A stretch of DNA of 64,000 bases from Shewanella sp. (GCF_013214165.1 NZ_JABSSM010000002.1:76584-140583), one strand, 5' to 3'. Shown: positions 18,566 to 29,661, counted from the first letter of the stretch. Notes: generated by a model from the sequence alone, not told the origin. Numbers and translations: made by a program.

Positions 18566-20616
18566 CGCAGTAACACTTCTGTGGCTTGGCTAGTCGTATT
18601 ATCTGTCTCATCTTCCAAGGCCAACGACAACCTAGCATCATCCTCAAGCTGTTTAAACGCTAGCCTCTCTTCCTGTGAAGCACTCCTATACAGGCCTTGC
18701 TGATAAGCCATACTGCCCCACAACGCCCAAGCTAGTGCCGCTTGCTTCATTTCATCGGATTGAGGTTTGACACTGAGCGTCTCAGTATTGAAGTCATACT
18801 CGAAGCCAGCGGCTTCCCGCTCCGGCTGCAATATCACCACATCATCGCCGCGCATATATGCCATGTTCTTGTCATACTGCATCAAGGCGCGTCCAGGCCA
18901 ATCATCCCTGACTCGCGTCAGGTCCTGTCCTAACATGGGGTAGCTGTCGGATATGCCAATCATAGACAATAGCGTCGGTGCCATATCGATCTGACTCACC
19001 ACTCGCTGGTCCTTCTTGGCCTCGATGCCATCACCCAGAATAATGCCCGGGATCCTGAAGCGAGAAATCGGCACTAAGCTGGCACCACCGACACGGCTGT
19101 CGTGATCGGCCACGATCAAAAATAGCGTGTCTTGCCAGTAATCTGACTTCTTAGCTAATTTGAAAAATTGTCCCAGGGCATAATCCGCATATTTAACCGC
19201 ATTATTCACCGTCTGCTTAGGCTGCTCATAGAGCTCAATCTTATCGTCTGGAAACTCGAAGGGTTCGTGATTGCTAGAGCTAAATACTAGGCTGAAAAAT
19301 GGCTTACCCTCTTTATGAAATTTCTTAAACTCCCGATCTGCCCGGCGCAGAAGATCTTCATCCGACACGCCCCAGGACGCCACAAAAGAGGGATTGTCAT
19401 AATCATCTTCATCGACAATATTACTGAAGCCATTTCCCAGGAAGAAGCTCTTCATGTTGTCGAAATGACTCTCGCCACCATAGATAAACTGAGTCTCATA
19501 ACCATGGCTTTTCAATAGTCCGGCGATAGAGAAGAAACCCTGTTGGCTCTTGCCTAACTTAACCACAGAGCGTGCCGGGGTAGGCGTAAAACCAGTAGTG
19601 ATGGCTTCGATGCCGCGCACCGAACGCGTCCCGGTGGCGTAGAGATTCTCAAATGACCAGCCCTCCTTAGAGAGCGCATCTATATTTGGCGTCAAAGGCA
19701 GGCCGCCCAGATTCCCCACGAAGCGAGCACCCAGACTCTCCTGCAAGATGATCACTAAATTCTTAGGTTTTCCCTGATAACTGGCGGGATTAAAAGAAAC
19801 ACTAGGGGCTGCCGCTAACGGGAATGCACTTGGATCTCGACCACTTTCTCGCCTGATGGTGTCGATGATTTTCTGCTCATCCATGCGGCCATAAATTTTA
19901 GCGGCATTAGCCTCATTGCCCATCTGATTGATGGCGAAGAAGAGTGAATATGCAGAGTTAACCACCAGAGAGTTAACCAGAGGATCATCGGCAAAAGCAA
20001 CCAGGGCAGGGTTAAGCGGTCTATGGCCTAGACTCGAACGAGCACCGATCAAGGTCAGCACAATCACAGCGACTGCGATAACCGGACGCCAGTACCAGCG
20101 CGAATAAATGAGATCTCGCAGCAAGTAGCCACTGAGCTTCCAGCCACCAAAAAGCGTTGCAGCGCTGATAACAAAACCTAAGATCACCTCAAACTTGCGT
20201 CCCCCCCAGAGCATGGAAAACACCTCTTTAGGATAGATGAGGTATTCGATATAGAGACGATTTGGGCGAATGCCATATTCCTGAATAAAAGAAGGAGATG
20301 AGACTTCCAAGAATAGAATAAGCCAGAGTCCTAGCGTCAGCCAGATACGTAATATCTTGTTCCAACCACGGCCAATAGCGTGCTCACCGGAAAAAATGGC
20401 GCTGCCTAGGGCCGCAATGCCCCACAACCAGCATAAAGTAGCCAGATCCACCCTCAGGCCCTGCAGCAAGAGATGTGACCAGCCATCCACGGCCGAAACA
20501 CGTTCGATTTGCCAGAGCCCTAAGCCTACACGACTCAGGGTGACGATAATTAATGCAATTAAGCAGAAACATAAAATGGATCTAAAGGGACCCAAAAAAG
20601 AAAGACGAGAGGCCAT
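18562..20616 (-). CDS. LTA-synthase-like membrane sulfatase/phosphotransferase
   Basis: A 684-aa inner-membrane protein of the alkaline-phosphatase superfamily. Five predicted membrane helices lie in the first 200 residues, followed by a periplasmic sulfatase-fold domain. Seen in the domain: VIILQESLGARFVG (metal-binding Glu and the nucleophile region), NLYATGTRSVRGIEA, and ADHDSRVGG near the C-terminal metal site. Relatives transfer phosphoglycerol or phosphoethanolamine to surface glycans or lipids, so envelope modification is the likely role; the substrate cannot be read from sequence. It is convergent with the Gln-rich gene and followed upstream by a 320-bp gap. Confidence 0.85.
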   Translation of the reverse strand: MASRLSFLGPFRSILCFCLIALIIVTLSRVGLGLWQIERVSAVDGWSHLLLQGLRVDLATLCWLWGIAALGSAIFSGEHAIGRGWNKILRIWLTLGLWLILFLEVSSPSFIQEYGIRPNRLYIEYLIYPKEVFSMLWGGRKFEVILGFVISAATLFGGWKLSGYLLRDLIYSRWYWRPVIAVAVIVLTLIGARSSLGHRPLNPALVAFADDPLVNSLVVNSAYSLFFAINQMGNEANAAKIYGRMDEQKIIDTIRRESGRDPSAFPLAAAPSVSFNPASYQGKPKNLVIILQESLGARFVGNLGGLPLTPNIDALSKEGWSFENLYATGTRSVRGIEAITTGFTPTPARSVVKLGKSQQGFFSIAGLLKSHGYETQFIYGGESHFDNMKSFFLGNGFSNIVDEDDYDNPSFVASWGVSDEDLLRRADREFKKFHKEGKPFFSLVFSSSNHEPFEFPDDKIELYEQPKQTVNNAVKYADYALGQFFKLAKKSDYWQDTLFLIVADHDSRVGGASLVPISRFRIPGIILGDGIEAKKDQRVVSQIDMAPTLLSMIGISDSYPMLGQDLTRVRDDWPGRALMQYDKNMAYMRGDDVVILQPEREAAGFEYDFNTETLSVKPQSDEMKQAALAWALWGSMAYQQGLYRSASQEERLAFKQLEDDARLSLALEDETDNTTSQATEVLLR

Positions 20617-20862
20617 AGAGCACCCAAAATTTACCTAGTGTTAAAATCCAAAGTTCTGTATCCAGAGCGATGGAGTGGTCCCTGCGTGATTTACTCTAGA
20701 TTAGAGTGTCCATGATGGTTTTCACCCTCTGTGGAGTGATAGCCAAATATTATGACAGAGTTCACCCATAAAAGTTCACCTTAACTTAATAATCATGAAA
20801 CACAAGCAACACACAAAACCAACAAGCGTGCTGACCCAAGGGTAGATTAGCGAAAGGGGTAT
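20617..20862. other. Intergenic region upstream of the sulfatase gene
   Basis: No gene is seen. The octamer AGTTCACC occurs twice (about 20759 and 20774). The stretch is AT-rich and probably holds the sulfatase promoter. Confidence 0.4.
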
Positions 20863-20898
20863 AAAAAAAATGTCGAAAGAGAAAACTCTTCCGACATT
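20863..20898 (-). terminator. Intrinsic terminator of tex
   Basis: Read on the minus strand, AATGTCGGAAGAG and CTCTTTCGACATT pair over 13 bp (one wobble) with a 4-nt loop and run into eight T. It lies 40 nt after the tex stop. Confidence 0.9.
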
Positions 20899-20937
20899 AA
20901 TTTAATGCTATCTAGTACATAAGCTCTCGCTTACATG

Positions 20938-23268
20938 TTATTTTTTCAGCTTAGAAAAAGCATCGGCAAACGCATTGCCCATGGCGGCATTAGCTTGCTT
21001 AGGCTGAGGCTTACGCTGCTGGTTCGACTTATTACTCGCTGAAGTCGGCCTTTGACTCGCTCTCGGCGCGGATTTATCACCGGCCTTCTCATCCAAACGC
21101 ATGGTGAGAGCGATGCGCTTACGTTCCACATCGATTTCCATCACCTTCACCTTCACCACATCCCCGGCCTTGACTAAGGTATGGGGATCGCTGACAAACT
21201 TATCGGTCAAAGATGAGATGTGTACCAGACCATCCTGGTGAACGCCTACGTCCACAAAGGCACCGAAGTTAGTCACATTGGTCACCACACCTTCGAGGAT
21301 CATATCCGGCTTAAGATCGTTAACTTTTTCCACGCCTTCCTTAAATGTGGCCGTCTTGAACTCACCACGAGGATCCCGTCCAGGCTTATCCAGCTCGGCT
21401 AAGATATCCGTCACAGTGGGCAAACCAAATTTGTCCGTGATGAACTCTGCCGCCGATAAACTACGCAATAATTCAGTGTTACCCACGAGTGCCTCAATCG
21501 CCTTGCCTTTAGCCTTAGCTATCGTCTCAACCAGAGAATAGGCTTCAGGGTGAACCGAAGAGGCATCCAACGGGTTATCGCCATCGAAAATTCGCAGGAA
21601 GCCTGCGGCTTGCTCATAGGCTTTAGGCCCGAGCCTAGCCACTTTCAATAACTGTTTACGCTGAGTAAACTGACCATGTTCGTCTCGGTAGGTGACGATA
21701 TTGCGGGCTAATGTCTTATTGAGACCCGCCACCTGAGCCAATAGCGGCGCAGATGCCATATTCAGATCGACCCCGACACAGTTGACACAATCTTCCACCA
21801 CGCCTTCCAGTGACAAGGAAAGCTGACTCTGGCTCACATCATGCTGATACTGGCCTACGCCGATAGACTTAGGCTCAATCTTGACTAATTCGGCCAGAGG
21901 GTCCTGCAGCCGACGAGCGATAGAAACGGCGCCACGAATAGACACATCGAGATCGGGAAATTCATTGGCCGCGAGCTCGGAAGCCGAATAGACAGAGGCC
22001 CCAGCCTCGCTCACCATGATTTTTGTCAGTCTTGGCAGCTCAGTGTTGACGCTGGCAATCAATTCAGCAGCCAGCTTATCCGTCTCTCTCGAAGCGGTGC
22101 CGTTGCCCACGGCAATCAGCTCCACCTTATGCATCTTGGCAAGGTTGGCTAAGGTGCGTACCGACTTATCCCATTGCTTCTGTGGCGCATGGGGAAAGAT
22201 AGTCGTATGTGCGACAAATTTGCCAGTATTGTCAACGATAGCCACCTTAACACCGGATCTCAGTCCAGGATCTAACCCTAAAGTAGCCTTGGCTCCCGCC
22301 GGCGCAGCCATCAGTAGATCCCCAAGGTTGCGGGCAAATACATTTATCGCCTCGGACTCTGCATGCTCACGCATCTTAGCGATAAACTCAGTTTCCATCT
22401 GCAGTGCGATCTTGATACGCCAGCTAGCCGTGACTACGGTTTTCAACCAGGAGTCGACACCAGTTGTGCCCAGGTTTAGTTTGCAGTGCTCGGCGATAAT
22501 CACCTCACAGTAACTGCCTTGCTTAGACTCATTGCCCGGATCTGCGTTCATGCTGAGACTCAGCATGCCTTCATTGCGCCCACGCAACATGGCCAAGGCG
22601 CGATGAGAAGGTATCTTGCTTAGTTTTTCCGTGTGTTCGAAATAGTCGCGAAATTTAGCCCCTTCCTTCTCTTTCCCCTTAACCATGCGGCTTTCGAGAA
22701 CAGAATTCTGACTCAAGTGCTGCCTCACCTTCTGCAACAGGGCAGCATCTTCGGCGAAACGCTCCATCAAGATGAAACGAGCCCCATCGAGCACGAGTTT
22801 ACAGTCTGAAAAAACTGATCCCGCCTTAATATACTTGGCAGCTTCTTGTTCAATATCGGCATTGCGATTATTGAGCAAGTGATCGGCTAAGGGCTCGATA
22901 CCTGCTTCTTTGGCTATCTGGCCCTTAGTGCGGCGTTTCGGCTTATAGGGCAGATATAGATCTTCCAGACGCGTCTTACTATCGGCGTCGAATAATGCGC
23001 GTTTCAGCTCAGGAGTCAGCTTACCTTGAGTATCGATACTGGAGATGATCACATCGCGTCTGTCATTCAAGTCACGCAGATAACTCAACCTGCTATTTAG
23101 CGTACGCAGCTGAGTGTCATCTAAGCCTCCGGTCGCCTCTTTACGATAACGAGCGACGAACGGCACAGTGGCACCATCATCGAGTAGGGAGATTGTCGAA
23201 CTGACTTGTTGCTCACGAACATTGAGTTCCTGAGCAATGATCTGGGCAATATTTTGCGTCATTTGCAT
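20938..23268 (-). CDS. tex: Tex/YhgF transcription accessory protein
   Basis: A conserved nucleic-acid-binding protein of about 776 aa acting on transcription complexes. It has an N-terminal helical domain ([32 protein letters not shown]), a YqgF/RNase-H-like domain ([17 protein letters not shown]), helix-hairpin-helix units ([18 protein letters not shown]) and a C-terminal S1 domain ([19 protein letters not shown]). A longer frame opens at 23313, but homologues begin at the [14 protein letters not shown] region, so I place the start at the ATG at 23268 (23262 is equally possible). The tail is Gln/Lys-rich. It is downstream of greB and a methyltransferase gene on the same strand, as in the ompR-greB-tex neighbourhood of enterics. 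Confidence 0.93.
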   Translation of the reverse strand: MQMTQNIAQIIAQELNVREQQVSSTISLLDDGATVPFVARYRKEATGGLDDTQLRTLNSRLSYLRDLNDRRDVIISSIDTQGKLTPELKRALFDADSKTRLEDLYLPYKPKRRTKGQIAKEAGIEPLADHLLNNRNADIEQEAAKYIKAGSVFSDCKLVLDGARFILMERFAEDAALLQKVRQHLSQNSVLESRMVKGKEKEGAKFRDYFEHTEKLSKIPSHRALAMLRGRNEGMLSLSMNADPGNESKQGSYCEVIIAEHCKLNLGTTGVDSWLKTVVTASWRIKIALQMETEFIAKMREHAESEAINVFARNLGDLLMAAPAGAKATLGLDPGLRSGVKVAIVDNTGKFVAHTTIFPHAPQKQWDKSVRTLANLAKMHKVELIAVGNGTASRETDKLAAELIASVNTELPRLTKIMVSEAGASVYSASELAANEFPDLDVSIRGAVSIARRLQDPLAELVKIEPKSIGVGQYQHDVSQSQLSLSLEGVVEDCVNCVGVDLNMASAPLLAQVAGLNKTLARNIVTYRDEHGQFTQRKQLLKVARLGPKAYEQAAGFLRIFDGDNPLDASSVHPEAYSLVETIAKAKGKAIEALVGNTELLRSLSAAEFITDKFGLPTVTDILAELDKPGRDPRGEFKTATFKEGVEKVNDLKPDMILEGVVTNVTNFGAFVDVGVHQDGLVHISSLTDKFVSDPHTLVKAGDVVKVKVMEIDVERKRIALTMRLDEKAGDKSAPRASQRPTSASNKSNQQRKPQPKQANAAMGNAFADAFSKLKK

Positions 23269-23466
23269 AAAAGTATGGTCGTGCCTGGAGTGAAAAGTTC
23301 TGATGAGCATCAAGATACCACAGGCTAAGGTGTGCTTGCATGTGAAAGCGGCACAGATAATCGATCTTGTGACCGGACATTCAACCGGACTGCGGCCTAT
23401 GGATTAGATAAGTTAATCTGGGGAGCGCAAACCGAGACTAACGAACGGCTCAAAGAGGGGGCTCAT

Positions 23467-24351
23467 CTAGTGAATGGGGGAGCTTTGAGTACATTTTCTC
23501 GCCAACACCATATGTGCGGGCATGCCTCTGCGGTTGATCAACACCTCGAAGCCATGTCGTTGCAGCCGTTGTTCGATATCTTGCTTATGCCAGGCTGGCA
23601 CGAAAGGCTCGTAAACATGATGGGCCAGCCATTTGAAATACAAGCCGGTAACACCATATTCCTTAAACATCTTCCACCAGCCAGACTTGAATTGAATCGA
23701 TGAAGGTTCGCAGATAGCCAACAAACCTGCGTCATCTAACACACGGTGACTCTCATCCAACGCCAAATCAATATACTTAGGCGGCATCTCATGAAATAAA
23801 AAACTCGCGGTAATACCATCGAAACGTCTATCGGAAAACTTAAGATCTTCCGCCAGGCCTTGAACAAATTTCACTTCAGGATAGGCTTTGGCCGCATGTT
23901 TTAACAGATAAGGCGAAGGGTCTAGCCCCCAAACGTCGCTGATATTTTCATCTTTGAGTGCCGCGGCCATCTGACCACCGCCGCAGCCGAGATCTAACAC
24001 ATGTTTACAGCCGCTGAACCAGGAGGCTATCTCTCTTCGCACCGGTTTCATCTTACCTAGCATACTGGTATCGAAGCCACTGATATAGCCACGGGTAATA
24101 TTATTGGAGTAGTTACCGTTAGGTATACCGTGAAACTCCTGCTGTAGATATTTAGGTAAACTGTCTTTACCCAATATCCCCTCACAAAAGCTATCCGGGA
24201 TTTCCGCCCGGCCATTGCCCCGCTTAAAAATACTGCGAAATAGCCTGCCCACATTGGTCCGAGTCTTAAAATTAATTTCATCGGCCCAGGTGCGAGGCAA
24301 GTCAATATTCTGCCAGTCTAATATTAATGGATCGCTAGTGGGCTCACTCAC
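23467..24351 (-). CDS. SAM-dependent class I methyltransferase
   Basis: A 294-aa protein with a Rossmann methyltransferase core: motif I VLDLGCGGGQMA at about 115-126, the acidic motif II WGLDPSP, and ASFLFHEMPP after motif III. The first 100 residues are an extra domain. The substrate is unknown; small molecules or lipids are more likely than DNA, given the lack of target-recognition motifs. The gene starts 27 nt after the greB stop and is probably co-transcribed with it. Confidence 0.8.
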   Translation of the reverse strand: MSEPTSDPLILDWQNIDLPRTWADEINFKTRTNVGRLFRSIFKRGNGRAEIPDSFCEGILGKDSLPKYLQQEFHGIPNGNYSNNITRGYISGFDTSMLGKMKPVRREIASWFSGCKHVLDLGCGGGQMAAALKDENISDVWGLDPSPYLLKHAAKAYPEVKFVQGLAEDLKFSDRRFDGITASFLFHEMPPKYIDLALDESHRVLDDAGLLAICEPSSIQFKSGWWKMFKEYGVTGLYFKWLAHHVYEPFVPAWHKQDIEQRLQRHGFEVLINRRGMPAHMVLARKCTQSSPIH

Positions 24352-24378
24352 ATGACCCCCTCATTAGCCGCCATAGGC

Positions 24379-24864
24379 TCATTCATCCTTAAATGCCTTA
24401 TATTGAATCTTGTTCACGTACCATTCCTTGGCACCCGAAGGGGTTTGTACCACGATTTCGTCATCGACCTGTTTACCGATAAGCGCACGGGCCATGGGCG
24501 AGTCTATGGTGATGTAACCCAGCTTAGTATCCAGCTCATCCTTACCTACGATGCGATACTGCACCACATCACCGGCCTCATTCTCAAGCTCAAGCCAGGC
24601 ACCGAAAAACACCTTCCCCTCCTGTTGGGGGGAATAATCGACGATTTTCAACTCTTCGACCCGCTTCACCAGATAACGTACCCGGCCGTCTATCTGTCGC
24701 AGCAGGCGCTTGTTATAGGTGTAATCCGCATTCTCGGATCTGTCTCCCTGAGCCGCAGCTTCCTGCACCTTCTTAGTGATCTCAGGGCGATACTCTTTCC
24801 AAAGATACTTGAGTTCCTTGTCCAGAGCCTGCCAGCCTTTACGGGTAATTAATAACGCTTTCAT
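24379..24864 (-). CDS. greB: Transcription elongation factor GreB
   Basis: Binds the secondary channel of RNA polymerase and stimulates cleavage of backtracked transcripts. The 161-aa product has the N-terminal coiled coil with the acidic tip GDRSENADY at about 40-48 (the catalytic Asp/Glu) and the FKBP-like C-terminal domain. A frame extends 21 nt upstream to 24885, but the ATG at 24864 begins MKALLITRKGW, matches the family length and has AAAGAGAT upstream. It is divergent from ompR with about 510 bp between them. Confidence 0.93.
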   Translation of the reverse strand: MKALLITRKGWQALDKELKYLWKEYRPEITKKVQEAAAQGDRSENADYTYNKRLLRQIDGRVRYLVKRVEELKIVDYSPQQEGKVFFGAWLELENEAGDVVQYRIVGKDELDTKLGYITIDSPMARALIGKQVDDEIVVQTPSGAKEWYVNKIQYKAFKDE

Positions 24865-25032
24865 TGTCGATCTCTTTAATTCCACCGAACAGCATCATGC
24901 CTGTTAAGCGTTCAATTATCACTTATTCGGTGGCAAACGACTACTCGAGTCACGGCGAAATTAACCCAGTTTCTCATAGAGATAACCCCCCACCGAGTTA
25001 AAGCCAGTGCCTGATAACTAGCAGCGACTCAC

Positions 25033-25143
25033 TCATTGTTCGACCCTCACCATAGGTTCTTCCAGACCAAACAGATCTTGGGTTTGTGGATCTAATACTT
25101 TGGCGAATACCTCATCATGGCTAAGGCAAGCTTTAAACTCCAA
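25033..25143 (-). CDS. Possible 36-codon ORF between greB and ompR
   Basis: A short minus-strand frame from TTG at 25143 reads EFKACLSHDEVFAKVLDPQT and ends near GLEEPMVRVEQ. The residue composition looks protein-like, but there is no ATG, and an in-frame TAA lies 2 codons upstream. It may be a small protein, a remnant or chance. The rest of the 24865-25375 gap shows only AT-rich sequence. Confidence 0.25.
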   Translation of the reverse strand: MEFKACLSHDEVFAKVLDPQTQDLFGLEEPMVRVEQ

Positions 25144-25375
25144 TTGTTACAATTTTACAGCTATACTGGAAAACAAGGAATAGGCATTTATTTTCAATGA
25201 ATTAGTGAGTTTTTTTCGCCCCTAAACAAGCTAGCATCAGTATCCGAGCAAAGAGTCGCTGGTAAGGGGGATTAAAAAACGGCTATATTAGCGACTAAAT
25301 GTAGGTTTAATTATATTCAATATCAGCCAGTTGGCTACCGACCACCATCGGGTTCCAAGTAAAAGGATAATAAGC

Positions 25376-26101
25376 ATGGGACAGGAAACCTCTAAAATTC
25401 TCGTCGTCGATGATGATATGAGGCTAAGAGCCTTACTCGAGCGTTATCTTATGGAGCAAGGTTATCAGGTTCGCAGCGCTGCCAATTCCGAGCAGATGGA
25501 TAGATTACTCGAACGTGAAAATTTTCATCTACTAGTGCTGGATTTAATGCTGCCCGGCGAAGATGGTCTCTCCATCTGCCGCAGACTCCGCCAGCAAGCC
25601 AATACAATACCTATCATAATGTTGACGGCTAAGGGTGATGAAGTCGACCGCATCATAGGCCTGGAACTCGGTGCCGATGATTATCTGCCTAAGCCATTTA
25701 ATCCCCGTGAATTACTCGCCAGAATCAAGGCTGTGATGCGTAGACAGAGCCAGGATGTCCCGGGTGCGCCGACTCAGCAAGAGGAGGAGGTCACCTTCGG
25801 TGAGTTTACCCTCAACCTAGCAACCCGTGAGATGTATCATGGTGAAGCAGCTATCTCCCTCACCAGTGGTGAGTTTGCGGTACTTAAGGTGCTCGTGAGC
25901 CACCCACGCGAACCCCTGTCTCGCGATAAGTTGATGAATCTAGCCCGAGGACGAGATTACTCGGCTCTCGAACGCTCTATCGATGTGCAGGTATCCCGCT
26001 TGAGACGCTTAATTGAAAAAGATCCTGCCAACCCCAGATATATCCAGACGGTTTGGGGACTCGGTTATGTCTTCGTGCCCGATGGCACCTCGCGTCGTTA
26101 A
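25376..26101 (+). CDS. ompR: Osmolarity response regulator OmpR
   Basis: A DNA-binding response regulator (241 aa) controlling outer-membrane porins and other envelope genes. The receiver has VVDDD, phospho-acceptor Asp56 in VLDLMLPGEDG and Lys in PKPFNPRELL. The C-terminal winged helix shows LTSGEFAVLKVLVSHPREPL and the recognition region DYSALERSIDVQVSRLRRL. A frame opens earlier at a TTG (25331), but the ATG at 25376 has AAAAGGATAA upstream and fits the family. envZ follows after 64 nt. Confidence 0.95.
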   Translation: MGQETSKILVVDDDMRLRALLERYLMEQGYQVRSAANSEQMDRLLERENFHLLVLDLMLPGEDGLSICRRLRQQANTIPIIMLTAKGDEVDRIIGLELGADDYLPKPFNPRELLARIKAVMRRQSQDVPGAPTQQEEEVTFGEFTLNLATREMYHGEAAISLTSGEFAVLKVLVSHPREPLSRDKLMNLARGRDYSALERSIDVQVSRLRRLIEKDPANPRYIQTVWGLGYVFVPDGTSRR

Positions 26102-26165
26102 GATAGCCTTATATCTGATGTCATTAGTCTCACTTAATTGCTTATCTAAGGGGTAAACCAGTTAC

Positions 26166-27476
26166 ATGAAGTGGCTGACAAGACTCTTACCCCGTAGTGC
26201 ATTTAGCCAAACAGTCGTACTGATTGGCAGCCTCTTGCTGATCAATCAACTGGTTTCCTACCTCTCGGTCGCGGCCTATTTCATTCAGCCCACCTATCAG
26301 CAGATCAACCAGTTAATAGCGCGTCAGGTGAAACTACTATTTGTCGATGGTGTCGATGTGGGCCGTGAACACCTCACTATGGTCGACGCTCTCAATGCCA
26401 AGGTTCCCGACGATGGTATGCATATCTATAATCAGAAACAGGCTCGTGAAGCTGGTATAGAACAAGCCACTTATTATGCACTGCTCTCCTCGCAGATGTC
26501 GGAACACTTAGGCGGTAAAGCCGAAGTAAGAATCGCTCAAGGCGAGTTTTTTGAGATCTGGATCCGTCCTCCTCAGGCCCCTTCAGTTTGGATCAAGATC
26601 CCTCTCACCAGTTTCAACGATTATGACCTATCCCCCCTCACCCTCTACCTGATGGTTATTGGCGCCTTGAGTGTCGCCGGAGGATGGTGGTTTGCCAGAC
26701 AGCAGAACAGGCCGCTCAGACGACTGCAGAAGGCGGCTATATCCGTGTCTATGGGAGAGTATCCACAGCCCCTGCCTCTGAGTGGCTCGACCGAGATCGT
26801 CGAAGTAACTAACGCATTCAACCAGATGTCCCACAGCATGAAACAGTTAGAGCAAGATAGGGCGCTGTTGATGGCGGGGATCTCCCATGACCTACGCACC
26901 CCTCTGACCCGCATTCGACTAGCCTCAGAGATGATGGTTGCCGAGGATCAATATTTAAAAGATGGTATCGTCCATGATATCGAAGATATGGATGCCATCA
27001 TCAGTCAGTTCATTTCCTATATCAGACAAGATCAGGAAAGTGTGCGCGAGCAGGAACAGATCAATCATCTCATTCAAGATATCGCCCAGGCCGAATCCAA
27101 TCGGGCAGGTGAGATGGAAGTGGTACTCAATGAGTGTCCGGAGATCCCGGTTCAGAGTATTGCCATTAAACGTATCTTGAGTAACCTGGTAGAAAATGCC
27201 TTCCGTTATGGCAATGGCTGGGTCAGGCTAAGCTCTCACTTCGACGGGCGGCGTGTAGGCTTTAGCGTAGAAGACGATGGTCCGGGTATTCCTGAATCTG
27301 AGATACCTAAGCTATTTCAACCTTTCACTCAGGGCGATACGGCCAGAGGTAGTGTCGGCTCTGGACTGGGACTGGCCATCATCAAGCGTATTGTCGATCG
27401 GCATCAAGGCGAAATCATACTGACTAACAGAGTCGTCGGCGGTTTGCATGCTCAGGTCTGGTTACCACTCGAATAA
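26166..27476 (+). CDS. envZ: Osmosensor histidine kinase EnvZ
   Basis: The inner-membrane sensor partner of OmpR, 436 aa. TM1 is about residues 15-40, a periplasmic domain runs to about 155, TM2 is about 157-177, and HAMP follows. The DHp helix holds phospho-His241 in [15 protein letters not shown]. The HATPase boxes are [10 protein letters not shown] (N), VEDDGPGIP (G1) and [11 protein letters not shown] (G2). It is downstream of ompR in the standard order and is intact. Confidence 0.94.
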   Translation: MKWLTRLLPRSAFSQTVVLIGSLLLINQLVSYLSVAAYFIQPTYQQINQLIARQVKLLFVDGVDVGREHLTMVDALNAKVPDDGMHIYNQKQAREAGIEQATYYALLSSQMSEHLGGKAEVRIAQGEFFEIWIRPPQAPSVWIKIPLTSFNDYDLSPLTLYLMVIGALSVAGGWWFARQQNRPLRRLQKAAISVSMGEYPQPLPLSGSTEIVEVTNAFNQMSHSMKQLEQDRALLMAGISHDLRTPLTRIRLASEMMVAEDQYLKDGIVHDIEDMDAIISQFISYIRQDQESVREQEQINHLIQDIAQAESNRAGEMEVVLNECPEIPVQSIAIKRILSNLVENAFRYGNGWVRLSSHFDGRRVGFSVEDDGPGIPESEIPKLFQPFTQGDTARGSVGSGLGLAIIKRIVDRHQGEIILTNRVVGGLHAQVWLPLE

Positions 27477-27621
27477 ACTGCTTTATTTGCGTGATGAATC
27501 GAAAATTTAGCACTCTAGATAAGTAAATTCTGGTCTCATTCAATAACTTGCTCACCCGTGATTAATACCAATGGCTATAACTTGTCCAACATGGGTTATG
27601 AAAATAATCAGCCGAGCAAAC

Positions 27622-27649
27622 TGTCACATTAGTGACACGGATCTGTCAC
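27622..27649. promoter_or_regulatory. Overlapping TGTCAC/GTGACA inverted repeats upstream of an MCP gene
   Basis: Three half-sites alternate: TGTCAC (27622-27627), GTGACA (27632-27637) and TGTCAC (27644-27649). The first two form a perfect palindrome with a 4-nt gap and the last two one with a 6-nt gap. They end 48 nt before the MCP start, a plausible operator position for a dimeric regulator. The cognate protein is not identified. Confidence 0.45.
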
Positions 27650-27697
27650 ACCAATCCCCTAGTCTTGCGGCAAATATCGTTTATTGGCGTGATACCG

Positions 27698-29661
27698 ATG
27701 AAAATTTCCACCCTTTCACTTTCAGCCTCTGCCACCTTACTCTTACTCGCCGCCCTGCTAGCCACAGTGGTGATCTGGAGTAATGAGCAACGCCAAACTA
27801 TTGAAGCACAATCAAATGACCTGCAGCAGTTACAACAGCGTTTCTTGGTTGACGTGAGGCGAGAGCTTGACGGTTACTTACATAACGGGGATGCCAGTCA
27901 ATTAGAGCGTGCCAAGACTCAGCTAAAGCAGATAGAATCATCGTTAGCACAAAACAGAAATCCTGATGTGGGTTCCCTTAGAATCTTACTGCAACAGCTT
28001 ATTCAGAGTCTGGACACTGACTATCGCGCAGCAGGAAAACTTGCCGGTAACCCGAGACAACTTCTGGCTCATGCTGAAGCTGAGCTGTTGGACAACAATC
28101 GTCAACTGGCCAACTATGCCGATATTGGCCAGACAGAGAATGACTCGCTCTCCCATGAATATCTGGGGTTGACTCGTCAGTTGCCTCCTCTGGTTTATCG
28201 ACTTTCACAATTGACTCAAGGCTATCTCATCGGCAAGGACCTACGATTACAAACCATTTTGCAAAGCACAATCGATGAACTCACTCTTTGGCATGACCAG
28301 CTAGACTCGCTGCCATTATTCGGCATCTTCGATACCCTAGAGATCGATGAGTTTGCTTTAGGCGGTGCCGATGAGGAAGTGATCGAAATTGGTGAGAGCT
28401 ATAGATCTGAGTTACTGAGTCTGAGCAACAGATACGAGAGAGAAGTCAGCAACAGCTATAACCTGCTGCAGGATAACCAGCACATTCAGCAGCAGCTCAA
28501 GCACTCTATCGCCGAGGTAGAACAGGCGATATTCACCCTCAGCACCACTCAAGCGGAGCAAGCTCAAAGGCTGAAGCAGGAACTGAAATTCGCTCTCTAC
28601 GCCGTCGTTTCACTATTAGCCTTGTTCGCTGTCATCTACTTAATGCTGCAACAGAACCGAGTGGTGTCTCCCTTGAGGCGTCTCAACCACGCCTTCCAAA
28701 CACTCAGCGAGTCCAATAGCCGTGAACGACTCGAGATCAATAGACGGTGCGAGACAGGACAGATAGCAGGCCACTCAATCAACTGCTACAAAGATTCGAA
28801 GATGAAGATGAATCCCAGCGTCAGCAGATGTCACTGGTATCTCAATCCCTATCTAGGTTAGTCCAACGGATCTCTCTGATCACTCGCAGTGCAGATGAGA
28901 CCCAGAGCGTGGTGAGTCTGGCCCAATCTCAGACCGATGAGATACGCAACCTGGCCCATGAGGTCAGCACCACCTCGACTCTGGTGGAGAATAGCGCCGA
29001 ACAAACCAGGCTCCAGATGCAGGCCAGTCAGACAGAGGCCGAAGCTATGCTGCTGGCCACAGAAGAGACACAAACAGCCGTAATTCAGTCCCATAGATCC
29101 CTGTCCAGCCTGACGACTTCAGTTGAAGATGTGTCAAAGATCATCGATGTGATAGGTAATATCGCCGAGCAAACTAACTTGCTCGCGCTCAACGCCGCTA
29201 TCGAAGCCGCAAGAGCCGGAGAGCAAGGCCGAGGATTTGCTGTGGTTGCCGGTGAGGTCAGGAGCCTTTCACACCGGACTCAGGACTCATTGAAAGAGAT
29301 CATGGCAATTCTTAATCAACTGAATCAGGCCAATGGCGAACTCGAACTCAGTATGACGGGAATAGAGCGGGCTACACAAAGGCAAAGGGAACGAGCTCAA
29401 GGCTTATCCGCCGTAGCCCTGTCTGTACAGGCTCAGGCGAGTGAGATGGCGGTGACGGCAAAGCAAGGTTCCATCAATGCACAACAACAGGTCAATTATC
29501 TGGATGCATTTGTACACGCCATGAGTTTACTCAAGGATCAGGCTCAATCTGCTTCGAAGCAGAGCGAAGTGATTGGCGGCGAAGTGCAACAGAGCGTGCA
29601 AGATATCGAGGCTCATTTAGGCATCTCAATCAAAGAGACCAGACTGACTCAGGCTACCTAG
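27698..29661 (+). pseudogene. Methyl-accepting chemotaxis protein gene interrupted by a frameshift
   Basis: Two overlapping frames together encode one receptor. From the ATG at 27698: TM1 (about residues 5-25), a periplasmic helical sensor, TM2 (about 320-340) and the start of HAMP (VVSPLRRLNHAFQTLSES). The continuation, in another frame up to 29661, begins [12 protein letters not shown] and holds the signalling domain with [20 protein letters not shown]. The frames join if one base has been lost near 28771-28774 (GGC-CA-CTC). Reading straight through gives a premature stop at 28861. No slippery heptamer is seen, so a real mutation or a sequencing error is more likely than programmed frameshifting. 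There is no C-terminal tether motif. Confidence 0.85.

Noticed and set aside
22016-22513. 165-codon plus-strand frame inside tex
   Set aside because: Antisense shadow of the conserved YqgF-like domain; Ser/Ala-rich artefact of codon bias.
23332-23703. 123-codon plus-strand frame between tex and the methyltransferase gene
   Set aside because: Mostly antisense to the methyltransferase 3' end, with no recognisable domain.
24352-24852. 166-codon plus-strand frame opposite greB
   Set aside because: Antisense to greB, whose protein is unmistakable.
28747-28861. Programmed ribosomal frameshift in the receptor gene
   Set aside because: No X-XXY-YYZ-type slippery sequence or downstream stimulatory structure is seen in the overlap.
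28747-29661. Treating the second receptor frame as an independent gene
   Set aside because: Its GTG start lies inside HAMP with no ribosome binding site, and the protein begins mid-domain. The two frames together give one complete receptor.
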